DNA of 64,000 nucleotides, taken from positions 11,813 to 75,812 of the forward strand of contig CAZRTJ010000018.1 in NCBI GenBank assembly GCA_964602985.1, written 5' to 3'. This DNA comes from CAYZJB01 sp964602985. GTDB lineage: Bacteria; CLD3; SB21. The translations under genes and the position numbers were made by a program. Of the stretch, positions 35,322 through 43,405 are shown in pieces (within the stretch, counting starts at the first letter, position 1; each line of letters opens with the position of its first letter). The notes beneath the pieces were generated by a model, which was given only the letters and a program-made list of their open reading frames with translations, had not been told where the DNA came from and ran no database searches.

Positions 35322-37099
35322 GGATTATTCTCCATCTGCTCTGCGTGGCCGCGTGTGCGGCGCAGACGGTGCGCGGCATTTCGTTTGAAGGGAATACCGT
35401 CTTGTCCGACGCGTTCCTGCGCGATCGACTCACTACACACATCGGATCGGCGTTTGACCGGGTCGAGTGGGAGGAGGACCTTGGGCGAATTCTCGATGCG
35501 TATCGCACGCGACATTATTATTTGGCATCAATTGATTCTGTACGCCAGGTGGAAGCGACCGACGGGATCGAGATTCGTGTCTTCCTTACAGAAAGCCGGC
35601 GTCTGCGACTGGGCCGTCTGGCCATCGATGTCCGGGAGGAAGACCCATCGCCGATGCAGGACATTCTGACGGAGGACATGGGAGATTATTTCGAACCGGA
35701 GATTTTTTCTCGAAATCTCCATCGCGTTCAAGATTTTCTTGAGGAACAGGGTTATCCCTTTGCGACGGTGCGGGTGCGATCGATGGACCTGTCCGGAGAC
35801 GGAATTCTGGAAGGAGTGATCGACATTCAGACGGGCCCGCAAGGCGAGATTGGCGATGTACAATTCCGTGGACTCTCCTCGACCAAGCCCGAAGTGTTGC
35901 GGCGCGAATTGCGTCTGGCGACACCATCGCGGTATGACCGCTCGTCGGTGGAGCGAGGCGTCAATAAGATTCGCCGCCTTCCGTTCATCGCCTCTGCCGG
36001 TGAGCCGGAATGGACGATTGCAGACGATTCGACATTGCGTCTGATCATTTCCGTGATCGAAGGATCAGCCAACCGTGTAGACGGGGTGATTGGATACGTT
36101 CCTCGCGAGACTGGACGTTCGGAAAAGGGATATTTTTCCGGACTGGTGGACATGGGTTTTTCGAATCTGGGCGGCATGGGACGACAGCTGGCTTTCCGCT
36201 GGCAGAAGAAGAATCGAGCCTCGCAAGACTTCCTCCTGTCTTATACAGAACCGTGGGTGGGCGGCATTCCCGTTTCGGTATCCGGGCGCATTCGCCAGCA
36301 AATTCAGGACACGCTGTATGTGGACCGCGAATGGGGACTCGACGCGCATTACGCCCTCACGTCGGAGGTCACCGTATCGATCGGAGGTTCGATGCGTCAA
36401 CTGCAACCCTCGAACAAGACGAATGGATTTCTGTTTTCCATACCGACCACGCGGCTGGAAACGGCCAGGATGGGAATCGCATTCGATTCGCGGGACAACG
36501 TGTACAATCCACGCGAGGGCGTGTATTATCAGACGACGGTGGACGTCAGTCGGAAGCGCGAGAATTTCTTTATCGAAGACGACAACGGCATCGATACGCT
36601 GACGGTCGGAGGAGTCCCCGTTCCCGGACAGAATGCACGGCGATCGGAGATCGTCCGACGGGTCTCGTTTGATGTCGAGTGGGTGCGATCGGTCCATCGC
36701 AAGATCGTCCTGTTCGACGGTGTGCACGGGGCGCTGTATCGTTCGGGCCGGCGGATCATTCCCTTGTCGGAGCAGTATCGTCTCGGCGGACTGCACGATC
36801 TGCGCGGGGCCATCGAGGATCTGTACAATGGCACACGCATTGGGTGGAATAATTTTGAAATCCGGTATCTCACGTCGCCGCGCTCCCGCATGTTTGTTTT
36901 CTGGGATGTCGGCCACTACTTTCGATACGATCCCGACGCTTCGGGAGTTCCGGTGAAGCGAAGCGGTTGGCCGATGGGATATGGGTTTGGATTTCGGATT
37001 GAAACGCGACTGGGGATATTTGCATTAGACTACGGTATCGGGCGCGGGGATTCATTTTCCACGGGCAAAGTTCATTTCGGCATGACGGGTTTGTTCTAA
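35318..37099 (+). CDS. Omp85-family outer-membrane barrel protein (BamA/TamA-like)
   Basis: A 593-residue outer-membrane protein: signal peptide, about three POTRA domains (about 18-260; ISFEGNTVLSDAFLRD, GEIGDVQFRGLSSTKPEVLRREL), then a 16-strand barrel domain (about 265-593) ending in Phe. It is shorter than BamA (around 800), so a TamA-like or accessory Omp85 protein is more likely; it would insert or translocate outer-membrane proteins. Signal peptide and terminal aromatic residue are consistent with Bam-dependent assembly. Translationally coupled to yigZ. Confidence 0.85.
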   Translation: MRIILHLLCVAACAAQTVRGISFEGNTVLSDAFLRDRLTTHIGSAFDRVEWEEDLGRILDAYRTRHYYLASIDSVRQVEATDGIEIRVFLTESRRLRLGRLAIDVREEDPSPMQDILTEDMGDYFEPEIFSRNLHRVQDFLEEQGYPFATVRVRSMDLSGDGILEGVIDIQTGPQGEIGDVQFRGLSSTKPEVLRRELRLATPSRYDRSSVERGVNKIRRLPFIASAGEPEWTIADDSTLRLIISVIEGSANRVDGVIGYVPRETGRSEKGYFSGLVDMGFSNLGGMGRQLAFRWQKKNRASQDFLLSYTEPWVGGIPVSVSGRIRQQIQDTLYVDREWGLDAHYALTSEVTVSIGGSMRQLQPSNKTNGFLFSIPTTRLETARMGIAFDSRDNVYNPREGVYYQTTVDVSRKRENFFIEDDNGIDTLTVGGVPVPGQNARRSEIVRRVSFDVEWVRSVHRKIVLFDGVHGALYRSGRRIIPLSEQYRLGGLHDLRGAIEDLYNGTRIGWNNFEIRYLTSPRSRMFVFWDVGHYFRYDPDASGVPVKRSGWPMGYGFGFRIETRLGIFALDYGIGRGDSFSTGKVHFGMTGLF

Positions 37100-37243
37100 T
37101 TCCCTCCTTTTTTTCCAAAGTTTTTCCAAAGTGATTTTGCGTAACACGCACTCGTGAATCCCATCACGACGCGTGTCGGTTCATCCAGCCATAGAGACAA
37201 TCACGCTGTTTGCCTGTAATCGCGTTGTTCAAAGGAGGTTGCC

Positions 37244-37618
37244 ATGATCAGGGTACGACGCACGACCAGCATTCCCATGGGTTCTCTTTCGGACATGGCT
37301 TTTCTGCTGATCATCTTCTTTCTGGTCATGTCGACGATTGGATCCGACAAAGGAATTGGAGCGCTTCTTCCTGAGGCGGAGGCAAAAGGTCGCGGGGCAG
37401 CGCCCGTCGAGATCCTGATCGATCGGAACAACCGGGTCGAGTGCGATGGCCAGTTGACTCCGCTGAACAGATTGGGCGAGCAGGTGGTGCGTCTTGGCGC
37501 AAGTCGACCCTTCGTCGTTCAGACGGCACGCGGTGCCAAGTACGAAACGTACGTAGCTGTATTGGATATTCTTACAGGCTGTGGTGTGCAACATATCCTT
37601 CTCGTTCCATCCCTATAG
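37244..37618 (+). CDS. exbD: ExbD/TolR family biopolymer transport protein
   Basis: A 124-residue inner-membrane protein with one N-terminal transmembrane helix (LSDMAFLLIIFFLVMS) carrying the conserved proton-path Asp, and a periplasmic domain. With ExbB it powers TonB. No exbB is adjacent; the tonB-like gene starts 9 bases downstream. AAAGGAGG precedes the ATG. ExbB must be supplied elsewhere, or the pair works with another motor. Confidence 0.88.
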   Translation: MIRVRRTTSIPMGSLSDMAFLLIIFFLVMSTIGSDKGIGALLPEAEAKGRGAAPVEILIDRNNRVECDGQLTPLNRLGEQVVRLGASRPFVVQTARGAKYETYVAVLDILTGCGVQHILLVPSL

Positions 37619-37627
37619 GAGTCTGTC

Positions 37628-38257
37628 ATGAAACAGGATTACCCAAAGACATTGCGATTCTCTCTTCTTCTCACGCTCGTCCTGATCACCGCAGGATTCC
37701 GGTGGATTCGTTTGTCCCCTCACGAGAAGAACAAGCCGTCGATCGGGGACCGATTTGATCCGATCGAACTGACGGATGTGACATGGCAAGATCCCATCGC
37801 GCGACACGAGCCGCTGACGGCTTCAACGTCGGAAGAAGGCATTCCCGTGGTCGCGAAGGATCAGCCTGTAGAAGAAATGCCGGACTCGGTTCTCATCGAA
37901 AGCATTTCCATTTTGCCGCAGATTGTGTCGCCGATCATCGAGGCCCCCGAGGATCCGTACATCGAATTTCCCGAAGTCGCCCCGACTCTGGTCGGCGGGA
38001 TCGCCTTCCTGCAGAGGCAGTTGGAATATCCGGCAATGGCACGCCTGATGCGTCTGGAGGGAATGGCGGTGATCAAGGCCTATGTCGATATCCATGGCGA
38101 AGTCGTGCGAACGGAGGTTCTGCATGAGACGGAGAATTCAGGATTCGGGAATGCGGCCGCGCAGGCCGTTCAGAAATGCAAATTTACTCCGGCGATGCAG
38201 GGAGACCACCCCGTTCGCGTGCAGGTGAGTATTCCGATTCGATTTCGATTAAAATGA
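37628..38257 (+). CDS. TonB family energy-transducing protein
   Basis: A 209-residue protein: N-terminal transmembrane helix (about 10-25), an acidic Pro/Glu-containing linker, and a C-terminal TonB domain (about 115-209: YPAMARLMRLEGMAVIKAYVDIHGEVV and the terminal VQVSIPIRFRLK). It would span the periplasm and energise outer-membrane receptors. AGGAG precedes the ATG. It is the last gene of the exbD-tonB pair and meets the leftward tfoX-like gene. Confidence 0.88.
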   Translation: MKQDYPKTLRFSLLLTLVLITAGFRWIRLSPHEKNKPSIGDRFDPIELTDVTWQDPIARHEPLTASTSEEGIPVVAKDQPVEEMPDSVLIESISILPQIVSPIIEAPEDPYIEFPEVAPTLVGGIAFLQRQLEYPAMARLMRLEGMAVIKAYVDIHGEVVRTEVLHETENSGFGNAAAQAVQKCKFTPAMQGDHPVRVQVSIPIRFRLK

Positions 38258-38327
38258 GAAGATCGGTCGGTCAATGGCGGCGTGGCATCGGGCGTTATCA
38301 ATCAGGTCAAAATTCGCAGACTGAGGG

Positions 38328-38681
38328 CTACCCTCTCCTGGTCTTCTTTCCTCTGACAGATCGTCTCGCCGGCCGCTTGGTCTTTGACAATTCATCGCGG
38401 GTGACTCGGATCAGACCTCCAAGCCACCTCTTATTCTCCAACTCGCTTCCAATACAAAAACTCGGTTTCGCGCCGGGATACGCCGGTTTTTCCACGACAT
38501 TCCCTATGTATTGGCGGCCAGCCTCTGTAGGTTTCATGAATACCGCGTTGTCGCTGACCAGGCCTACGTAGATTCCATCACAATAGACCAAATATTCTCC
38601 CATCATAGGCCTGGTGGTTATGAGTCCCGCGAGTTCCATCTGTTCCGATACATACTCCACAAATTTCTTGTCCGACGGCAC
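38328..38681 (-). CDS. TfoX/Sxy N-terminal domain protein
   Basis: A 117-residue protein matching the TfoX N-terminal domain: MMGEYLVYCDGIYVGLVSDNAVFMKPTEAGR and a FCIGSELENKRWLGGLIRVTRDEL tail, then a very basic C-terminus. In Gammaproteobacteria TfoX regulates competence; single-domain relatives elsewhere are small cytoplasmic proteins of uncertain role. It starts with GTG at 38681. Confidence 0.82.
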   Translation of the reverse strand: MPSDKKFVEYVSEQMELAGLITTRPMMGEYLVYCDGIYVGLVSDNAVFMKPTEAGRQYIGNVVEKPAYPGAKPSFCIGSELENKRWLGGLIRVTRDELSKTKRPARRSVRGKKTRRG

Positions 38682-38736
38682 GATCCGACTCCGACTAGAT
38701 ATTTGACTGAGGACAAAGGCGACGGCAGAGAAGCCG

Positions 38737-40575
38737 CTATTTGATGACGACCTTGGAGGCGACTTCGATCTTTTCGCCCTCTTTCTCGATGAATTTCGCT
38801 TCTGACAATTTCGGCTGAACCGACGTGATGACGAGTTCGCCGAGCTTCGTTACCTTTTTTCCCAGGACTTCTTTGGTTACGGGGTGGACGATCGCGTCGC
38901 CCTCTTTGAAGGCCACGCATTTCGTGCCTTTTCGGACGCCGCGTTCGGTGCCGATGTCGAGGTAGACTTTGTCGCCTTCGATGTTCACGATGTACCCTTC
39001 GAAGATCGGCAGATCGTTGTAAATCAGGACGGAGAGCGCTTCGATGCTTCGGTCGATGGCCTCGAGCGTTGCGTTCTGCGATTGGACTTCCCGAGCCACG
39101 ACGGTTTCGCCCGTTTCGACGTCGACCAATCGGGCGCTGACGCGCGCATAACCGGTTTCCATTTTGACGGTGCCGATCACAATCACGTCTGCGCCCGCGA
39201 CCTTTCCGACCACGGCCGCGTCTTTGGAATCCACTGCATCCGACATGCGGAAGTCCTGTTCCTGCATGACCTTGTCGAGTTCCGTGCGTTCGATTACGCG
39301 GAACCGGCGGAGATTGACGAGTTGCGTGATCAGTTTGTCTGCCGCGGACCTCGGCAGGTCGCTGGATCCTCCGATGTTTTCAAACGGCAGAATGGCGAGA
39401 GAGAGCCGAGAGCCGACGCGGATGATTCGATCGGCATCGTAATTGAGCTGGCCCACGGCAATGCCCGCCTTGGCTTCTTTCTGACGCTGGACGGCCAATC
39501 GCGCGCGTTCTTTTTCAATCTTTGCGCGCTGTTCTTCGAGACGCTTCTGTTCTTCCTCCTGCTTTTTTCGGGACTCCTCTTCGCGGCGACGAAACTCCTC
39601 TTCTTGTTTTTTCTTTTCGTCGGCTTCCTTCGCCAACCGTTCTTGGTCGAGTCGGAGTTTTTCCTGTTCGGCCTTGATGCGCTGTTTTTCCAACTCCTCT
39701 TGCTTGAGGCGCTCCTGTTCGGCTCGGCGGCGTTCTTCTTCTTCCTTCTTCCTTCGTTCTTCCGATTCCCGTTTCTGCCGTTCCTGTTCCTTGCGGATGC
39801 GCTCTTGTTCCTCACGAAGCTTTCGCTGTTCCTCTTCCTTCTGTTTTTTTCGCGCCTCCTCCTCCAGGCGTTTCAATTCCGCTTCCTGCCGGGCTTTTTC
39901 CTGTTCCTCTTTGACGAGTCGCTCCTTGTCCCGTTTCTGTCGTTCCTGTTCTTCCTTCTGACGGAACTCCAGAGCTTGTTTGGCTTTGAGCTCTCCTTCC
40001 ATTTTCAATCGCGCCTGTTCGGCGGCGATGCGCTGACGTTCCAGGTCGGACTTCTTGTCGTCCTCTTGTTTCTTGCGAAGCGCCTCTTCACGTTCCTTTC
40101 GGAGTTTTTCTGCATCCAGTTTGGCTTGTTTTTCTTTTTCCGCCTGTTGGGCGCGCAGAGCTTTCTCCTCTTCCTCCAGTCTCTGGATTTCCGCCAGGGT
40201 CTTTTCATCGACAGCGGCCACTTGACCGCCGGATTGAATCTTCTTCAGGTACTCTTCTGCGCGGGCGGATTTCTTGTACGCGATGCTGAGTTCGAGCTCG
40301 GCCTTTGCGGCCGCATACTCGCCGAGATGGTAATGCGCAATTCCCAACTCCCGATGCGGGTAATATTCGATGAAGCGGGTGCCGTACGTTCGTTTTTTGT
40401 GTTTTTCTTCAAAATCCAGGGAAATGGCGCTGCGAAATTCGCCGACGGCACGAACCCAATCGGCTTTCTCGACGAATTTGAGGCCCTTGTCGTAGTAGTT
40501 GTAAAATTTCTCCTGAGCCTGCAGAGAGAGGGAGCCGAGAAGAAAGGCCAGCAACGTGGCCAAAATTGCCGTCAT
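38737..40575 (-). CDS. Secreted TPR/coiled-coil protein with CsgG-like domain
   Basis: A 612-residue exported protein: signal peptide (ending LSLQAQ), a TPR-like region (about 15-115), a long uninterrupted charged helix of Glu/Lys/Arg/Gln (about 120-370), then a CsgG-like domain (about 390-505; RLSLAILPFENIGG, VNLRRFRVIERTELDKVMQEQ, AGADVIVIGTV) and a small C-terminal domain (about 520-610) similar to the FlgT C-terminal fold (GDKVYLDIGTERGVRKGTK). CsgG-like domains occur in outer-membrane assembly and penicillin-binding-protein activators. The helix could reach across the periplasm. Start at 40575 (MTAILATLL); the longer frame to 40611 adds a non-signal-like stretch. Confidence 0.78.
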   Translation of the reverse strand: MTAILATLLAFLLGSLSLQAQEKFYNYYDKGLKFVEKADWVRAVGEFRSAISLDFEEKHKKRTYGTRFIEYYPHRELGIAHYHLGEYAAAKAELELSIAYKKSARAEEYLKKIQSGGQVAAVDEKTLAEIQRLEEEEKALRAQQAEKEKQAKLDAEKLRKEREEALRKKQEDDKKSDLERQRIAAEQARLKMEGELKAKQALEFRQKEEQERQKRDKERLVKEEQEKARQEAELKRLEEEARKKQKEEEQRKLREEQERIRKEQERQKRESEERRKKEEEERRRAEQERLKQEELEKQRIKAEQEKLRLDQERLAKEADEKKKQEEEFRRREEESRKKQEEEQKRLEEQRAKIEKERARLAVQRQKEAKAGIAVGQLNYDADRIIRVGSRLSLAILPFENIGGSSDLPRSAADKLITQLVNLRRFRVIERTELDKVMQEQDFRMSDAVDSKDAAVVGKVAGADVIVIGTVKMETGYARVSARLVDVETGETVVAREVQSQNATLEAIDRSIEALSVLIYNDLPIFEGYIVNIEGDKVYLDIGTERGVRKGTKCVAFKEGDAIVHPVTKEVLGKKVTKLGELVITSVQPKLSEAKFIEKEGEKIEVASKVVIK

Positions 40576-40713
40576 AATTGAACCTTTGGATATGGGTATT
40601 CTGAATGGCAAGCGGGTATCTCCGGTAAACGGATATTCTGTTAGGCCCGGCCCATTGTACGAAGGAATCGCGTTGAGCGCAAGACTTCCATCGGTGTATG
40701 ACGGCGGAGTGCG

Positions 40714-41880
40714 TCAGCTTCGAAGTAATTTCACCCGGTCCAGAATTTCTGCCATGGAGTCTCCGCCGACTTTTTCCAAGAACGGATTGATCAAGGCCAA
40801 CGCTGTCATGGCTTCGCCGACGACGGCGGCGGCGGGAACGGAACAACTATCCGTCCGCTCTTTGTGGGCGCTCTCGGCGGCCTTCGTCTGGATATCCACC
40901 GATTGCAAAGGACGAGCCAGCGTTGGGATCGGTTTCATCGCGGCGCGAATGACGATTCGCTCTCCATTAGACATGCCGCCTTCGATACCGCCGGCGTGAT
41001 TGGTCTTGCGGTGGTATCCCTGTTTCGAGTCGTACAGAATTTCGTCGTGAACCTCGGACCCCTTGCGCGCCGCGCTGTCAAACGCATCGCCAATCTCCAC
41101 GCCTTTGATGGCCTGTATCGAACAAACATGTTGTGCAAGAATAGCATCCAGCCTTCGGTTCCACTGCACATAACTCCCGATCCCTGGAGGGACGCCGTCG
41201 ACCAGGACTTCGAAGATTCCACCCAGCGAGTTTCCCTCTTTTTGCGCGGCGCGAATGGCTTCGATCATGTGGTCCGATGTAGACGCATCGACGCAGCGGA
41301 CTTCAGACGCGTCATTCCTCTGTGTAATCTCGGCCGCAATCAGGGACGATACTTCCGCGCGCACGGATTCCGGCAGGCGAACGCCCCCGATCTGCAGGAT
41401 GTGAGAAGTGATGTGAATTCCGCACGCCTCCAGAAGGACTCTGGCGATCGTACCTAGGGCGACCCGCATCGTCGTCTCGCGTGCGCTGGAGCGTTCGATC
41501 ACGGGGCGGATGTCGTCGAACTGAAATTTCTGCACCCCTGCCAGGTCCGCATGTCCGGGACGCGGCAGAGTGACCTTCGCGATCGCCTCGTCACTCGTCA
41601 GCGGCTCGATCTTCATTTTGTCCGACCAGTTTTTCCAATCGTTGTTCTGTACCAGCAATGCGATGGGGGAGCCCATGGTCTGGCCGAATCGGACGCCGGA
41701 AAGAATCTCGACCGTGTCGGATTCGATCTTCATTCGTCCCCCGCGGCCGTATCCCTGTTGCCGGCGGAACAACTGATGCTGGATCGGATCGGTGGTGAGC
41801 CCGAGACCGGCGGGCATGCCGTCCAGAATACCCGTCAACGCCTTGCCATGAGATTCACCGGAAGTGAGCCAAGTGACCAT
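40714..41880 (-). CDS. aroC: Chorismate synthase
   Basis: A 388-residue FMN-dependent enzyme, last step of the shikimate pathway (EPSP to chorismate). Motifs: LTSGESHGKAL, QGYGRGGRMKIESD, RPGHADL, RSSARETTMRVALG, NHAGGIEGGMSNGE and KERTDSCSVPAA. The start at 41880 (MVTWLTSGESHGK) is the family start, 5 bases after the SDR stop. It follows the SDR gene in the same direction. Confidence 0.95.
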   Translation of the reverse strand: MVTWLTSGESHGKALTGILDGMPAGLGLTTDPIQHQLFRRQQGYGRGGRMKIESDTVEILSGVRFGQTMGSPIALLVQNNDWKNWSDKMKIEPLTSDEAIAKVTLPRPGHADLAGVQKFQFDDIRPVIERSSARETTMRVALGTIARVLLEACGIHITSHILQIGGVRLPESVRAEVSSLIAAEITQRNDASEVRCVDASTSDHMIEAIRAAQKEGNSLGGIFEVLVDGVPPGIGSYVQWNRRLDAILAQHVCSIQAIKGVEIGDAFDSAARKGSEVHDEILYDSKQGYHRKTNHAGGIEGGMSNGERIVIRAAMKPIPTLARPLQSVDIQTKAAESAHKERTDSCSVPAAAVVGEAMTALALINPFLEKVGGDSMAEILDRVKLLRS

Positions 41881-41885
41881 GTGAG

Positions 41886-42665
41886 CTACCGGGGCGGCGT
41901 GCGGTGGACGTGGGTCGTGCCCCCCTGACACGTCGGGAAGACGATGATTTCTGCGATCTGCACATGCGGCGGGCGCGTGGCGGCAAAGACGACCACCTCC
42001 GCAATGTCGCGGGCCAAGAGCGGTTCCATGTTTTCGTACGTTTTTTTCGCGCGGGACGTGTCTCCGTCAAAACGAACGAGCGAAAATTCCGTCTCGACCA
42101 GGCCCGGGTCCACTGTGGTCACACGAAGAGGCGTGTCGACGAGATCGAGCCGCATGCCCTTGGTCAGGGCGGTCACCGCGTGTTTGGTCGCGCAATAGAC
42201 GTTGCCGTTCGGATAGACCTCGTGTCCGGCGATGGAACCGATGTTGATAATATGGCCTTGTTTGCGCTGGACCATGCCGGGGATCACAGCCCGGCTCACG
42301 TAGAGCAGACCTTTAATGTTGGTGTCGATCATGGTTTCCCAGTGATCGATGTTGCCCTCGTGAAGTTTCTCCAACCCCTTGCCGAGTCCGGCATTGTTGA
42401 CGAGAATGTCGATCCTGTCCCAACCGTCCCGAAGGGAACGAATCGCATCAGCGGTTGCCTGGCGGTCGCGGATATCGAACGGCAGTGTATGGACGCGAAC
42501 CGCATGGCGAGTCCGAATTTCGGCGGCCAGTTTCTCCAGACGGTCGCCGCGGCGTCCCGTCAGAATCATATGCGCTCCTTCTTCCGCAAACGCAGTCGCG
42601 CATGCTTCACCGATCCCGGCGGACGCTCCCGTGATCAAAACGATTTTGTCTTTCACTCTCGACAT
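41886..42665 (-). CDS. Short-chain dehydrogenase/reductase
   Basis: A 259-residue classical SDR: TGASAGIG nucleotide-binding loop, NNAG, Ser in NIGSIAG and YCATKHA catalytic Tyr-Lys. TGRRGDRL after strand two suggests NADP preference. It is closest by eye to the YdfG/serine-dehydrogenase group that reduces 3-hydroxy/3-oxo acids, but substrate cannot be fixed. It is upstream of aroC in the same transcript. Confidence 0.9.
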   Translation of the reverse strand: MSRVKDKIVLITGASAGIGEACATAFAEEGAHMILTGRRGDRLEKLAAEIRTRHAVRVHTLPFDIRDRQATADAIRSLRDGWDRIDILVNNAGLGKGLEKLHEGNIDHWETMIDTNIKGLLYVSRAVIPGMVQRKQGHIINIGSIAGHEVYPNGNVYCATKHAVTALTKGMRLDLVDTPLRVTTVDPGLVETEFSLVRFDGDTSRAKKTYENMEPLLARDIAEVVVFAATRPPHVQIAEIIVFPTCQGGTTHVHRTPPR

Positions 42666-42904
42666 ACCGGCTCCTCTGCTGTGTTCAAATATACAGGAAT
42701 TTCACAGAAAGTCGACGGAGAACTCCAATCCGAATGTATGATCTCGGGATGTTTTCTTTCATTTCGTACCCGACCTGCGGCGTGCGCGGCCAGCGATACC
42801 ACGTGTCCAACCGATGATCCGATATCTCTAGACTGCAGGACCCGTACATCTTCCATGCTGTCGCAAATGGAAGAAGGTGTAAGCCCGAAGAAAAGCCTCC
42901 TATT

Positions 42905-43250
42905 GGGCTAAAGCCCGAATGCTTATTAAAAAGCGCTTGTCTCCACAGGCTAAAGCCTGTGGTAAAGCACGATTGATAGGCATTTGCAAATCAAGAAAAT
43001 CGAAAGCAGACCAGCCGACTTTGAGCGGCTCGATGTTTTGAACCACCCCCACCTCGGCAAGCTCAGTGCTCGCTCCCTCCTTGCGCCGCTATGCGCCATA
43101 AAGCGAATCAAACCGGCGTTTAAAGAAATCCCGGAAACAAAGAAACCGGAATGACATTTCAGCTAAAGCCGATTGTTTTAGAATAGCTTTCATAGCCCTG
43201 ACCTTTAGGTCAGGGCTATGATGATGTTAAACGCATTCGGGCTCTAGCCC
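42905..43250. repeat. Cluster of REP-like palindromes
   Basis: The 740-base gap 42666-43405 has no gene. It contains GGGCTAAAGCCC (42905-42916), CCACAGGCTAAAGCCTGTGG (42943-42962), the perfect 14-bp inverted repeat CATAGCCCTGACCT / AGGTCAGGGCTATG (43191-43220) and GGGCTCTAGCCC (43239-43250). The core nGGCTnnAGCCn recurs at 22528-22591. Such families are usually mobilised by RAYT (Y1) transposases; none is in the window. Confidence 0.75.
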
Positions 43251-43274
43251 AAAGGAGGGGGCAGGCTTGGTGGC
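43039..43274. repeat. Degenerate copy (U0) of the DUF559-associated repeat element
   Basis: Starts TGAACCACCCCC (43039-43050) followed at 43072-43086 by GCTCCCTCCTTGCGCC-like sequence, and ends near 43252-43274 with AAGGAGGGGGCAGGCTTGGTGG. These match the two ends of the full elements at 44558 and 45197. The middle is replaced by REP-like palindromes. Confidence 0.5.
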
Positions 43275-43317
43275 TCCAGGCACGACGAGAAAGGTAAGGT
43301 ACGCGGTAAGACTAGAA

Positions 43318-43335
43318 TTCAAAATGCATTTTGAA
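43318..43335. promoter_or_regulatory. Perfect 18-bp palindrome upstream of the FGE-like gene
   Basis: TTCAAAATGCATTTTGAA is its own reverse complement, 70 bases before the start codon. It could be an operator for a dimeric regulator. Confidence 0.4.
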
Positions 43336-43405
43336 AATCTTCAAAACCTACCATACATTGCCAGACAATCCCATTTGCTATCCTTATCCTTGAGGTGACA
43401 AACGT

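Noticed and set aside
38884..40581. A 565-codon rightward frame, rich in Phe and Leu
   Set aside because: It is the antisense shadow of the long Glu/Lys/Gln helix in the leftward gene; GAA and AAG codons read as Phe and Leu on the other strand. It has no domain or ribosome site.
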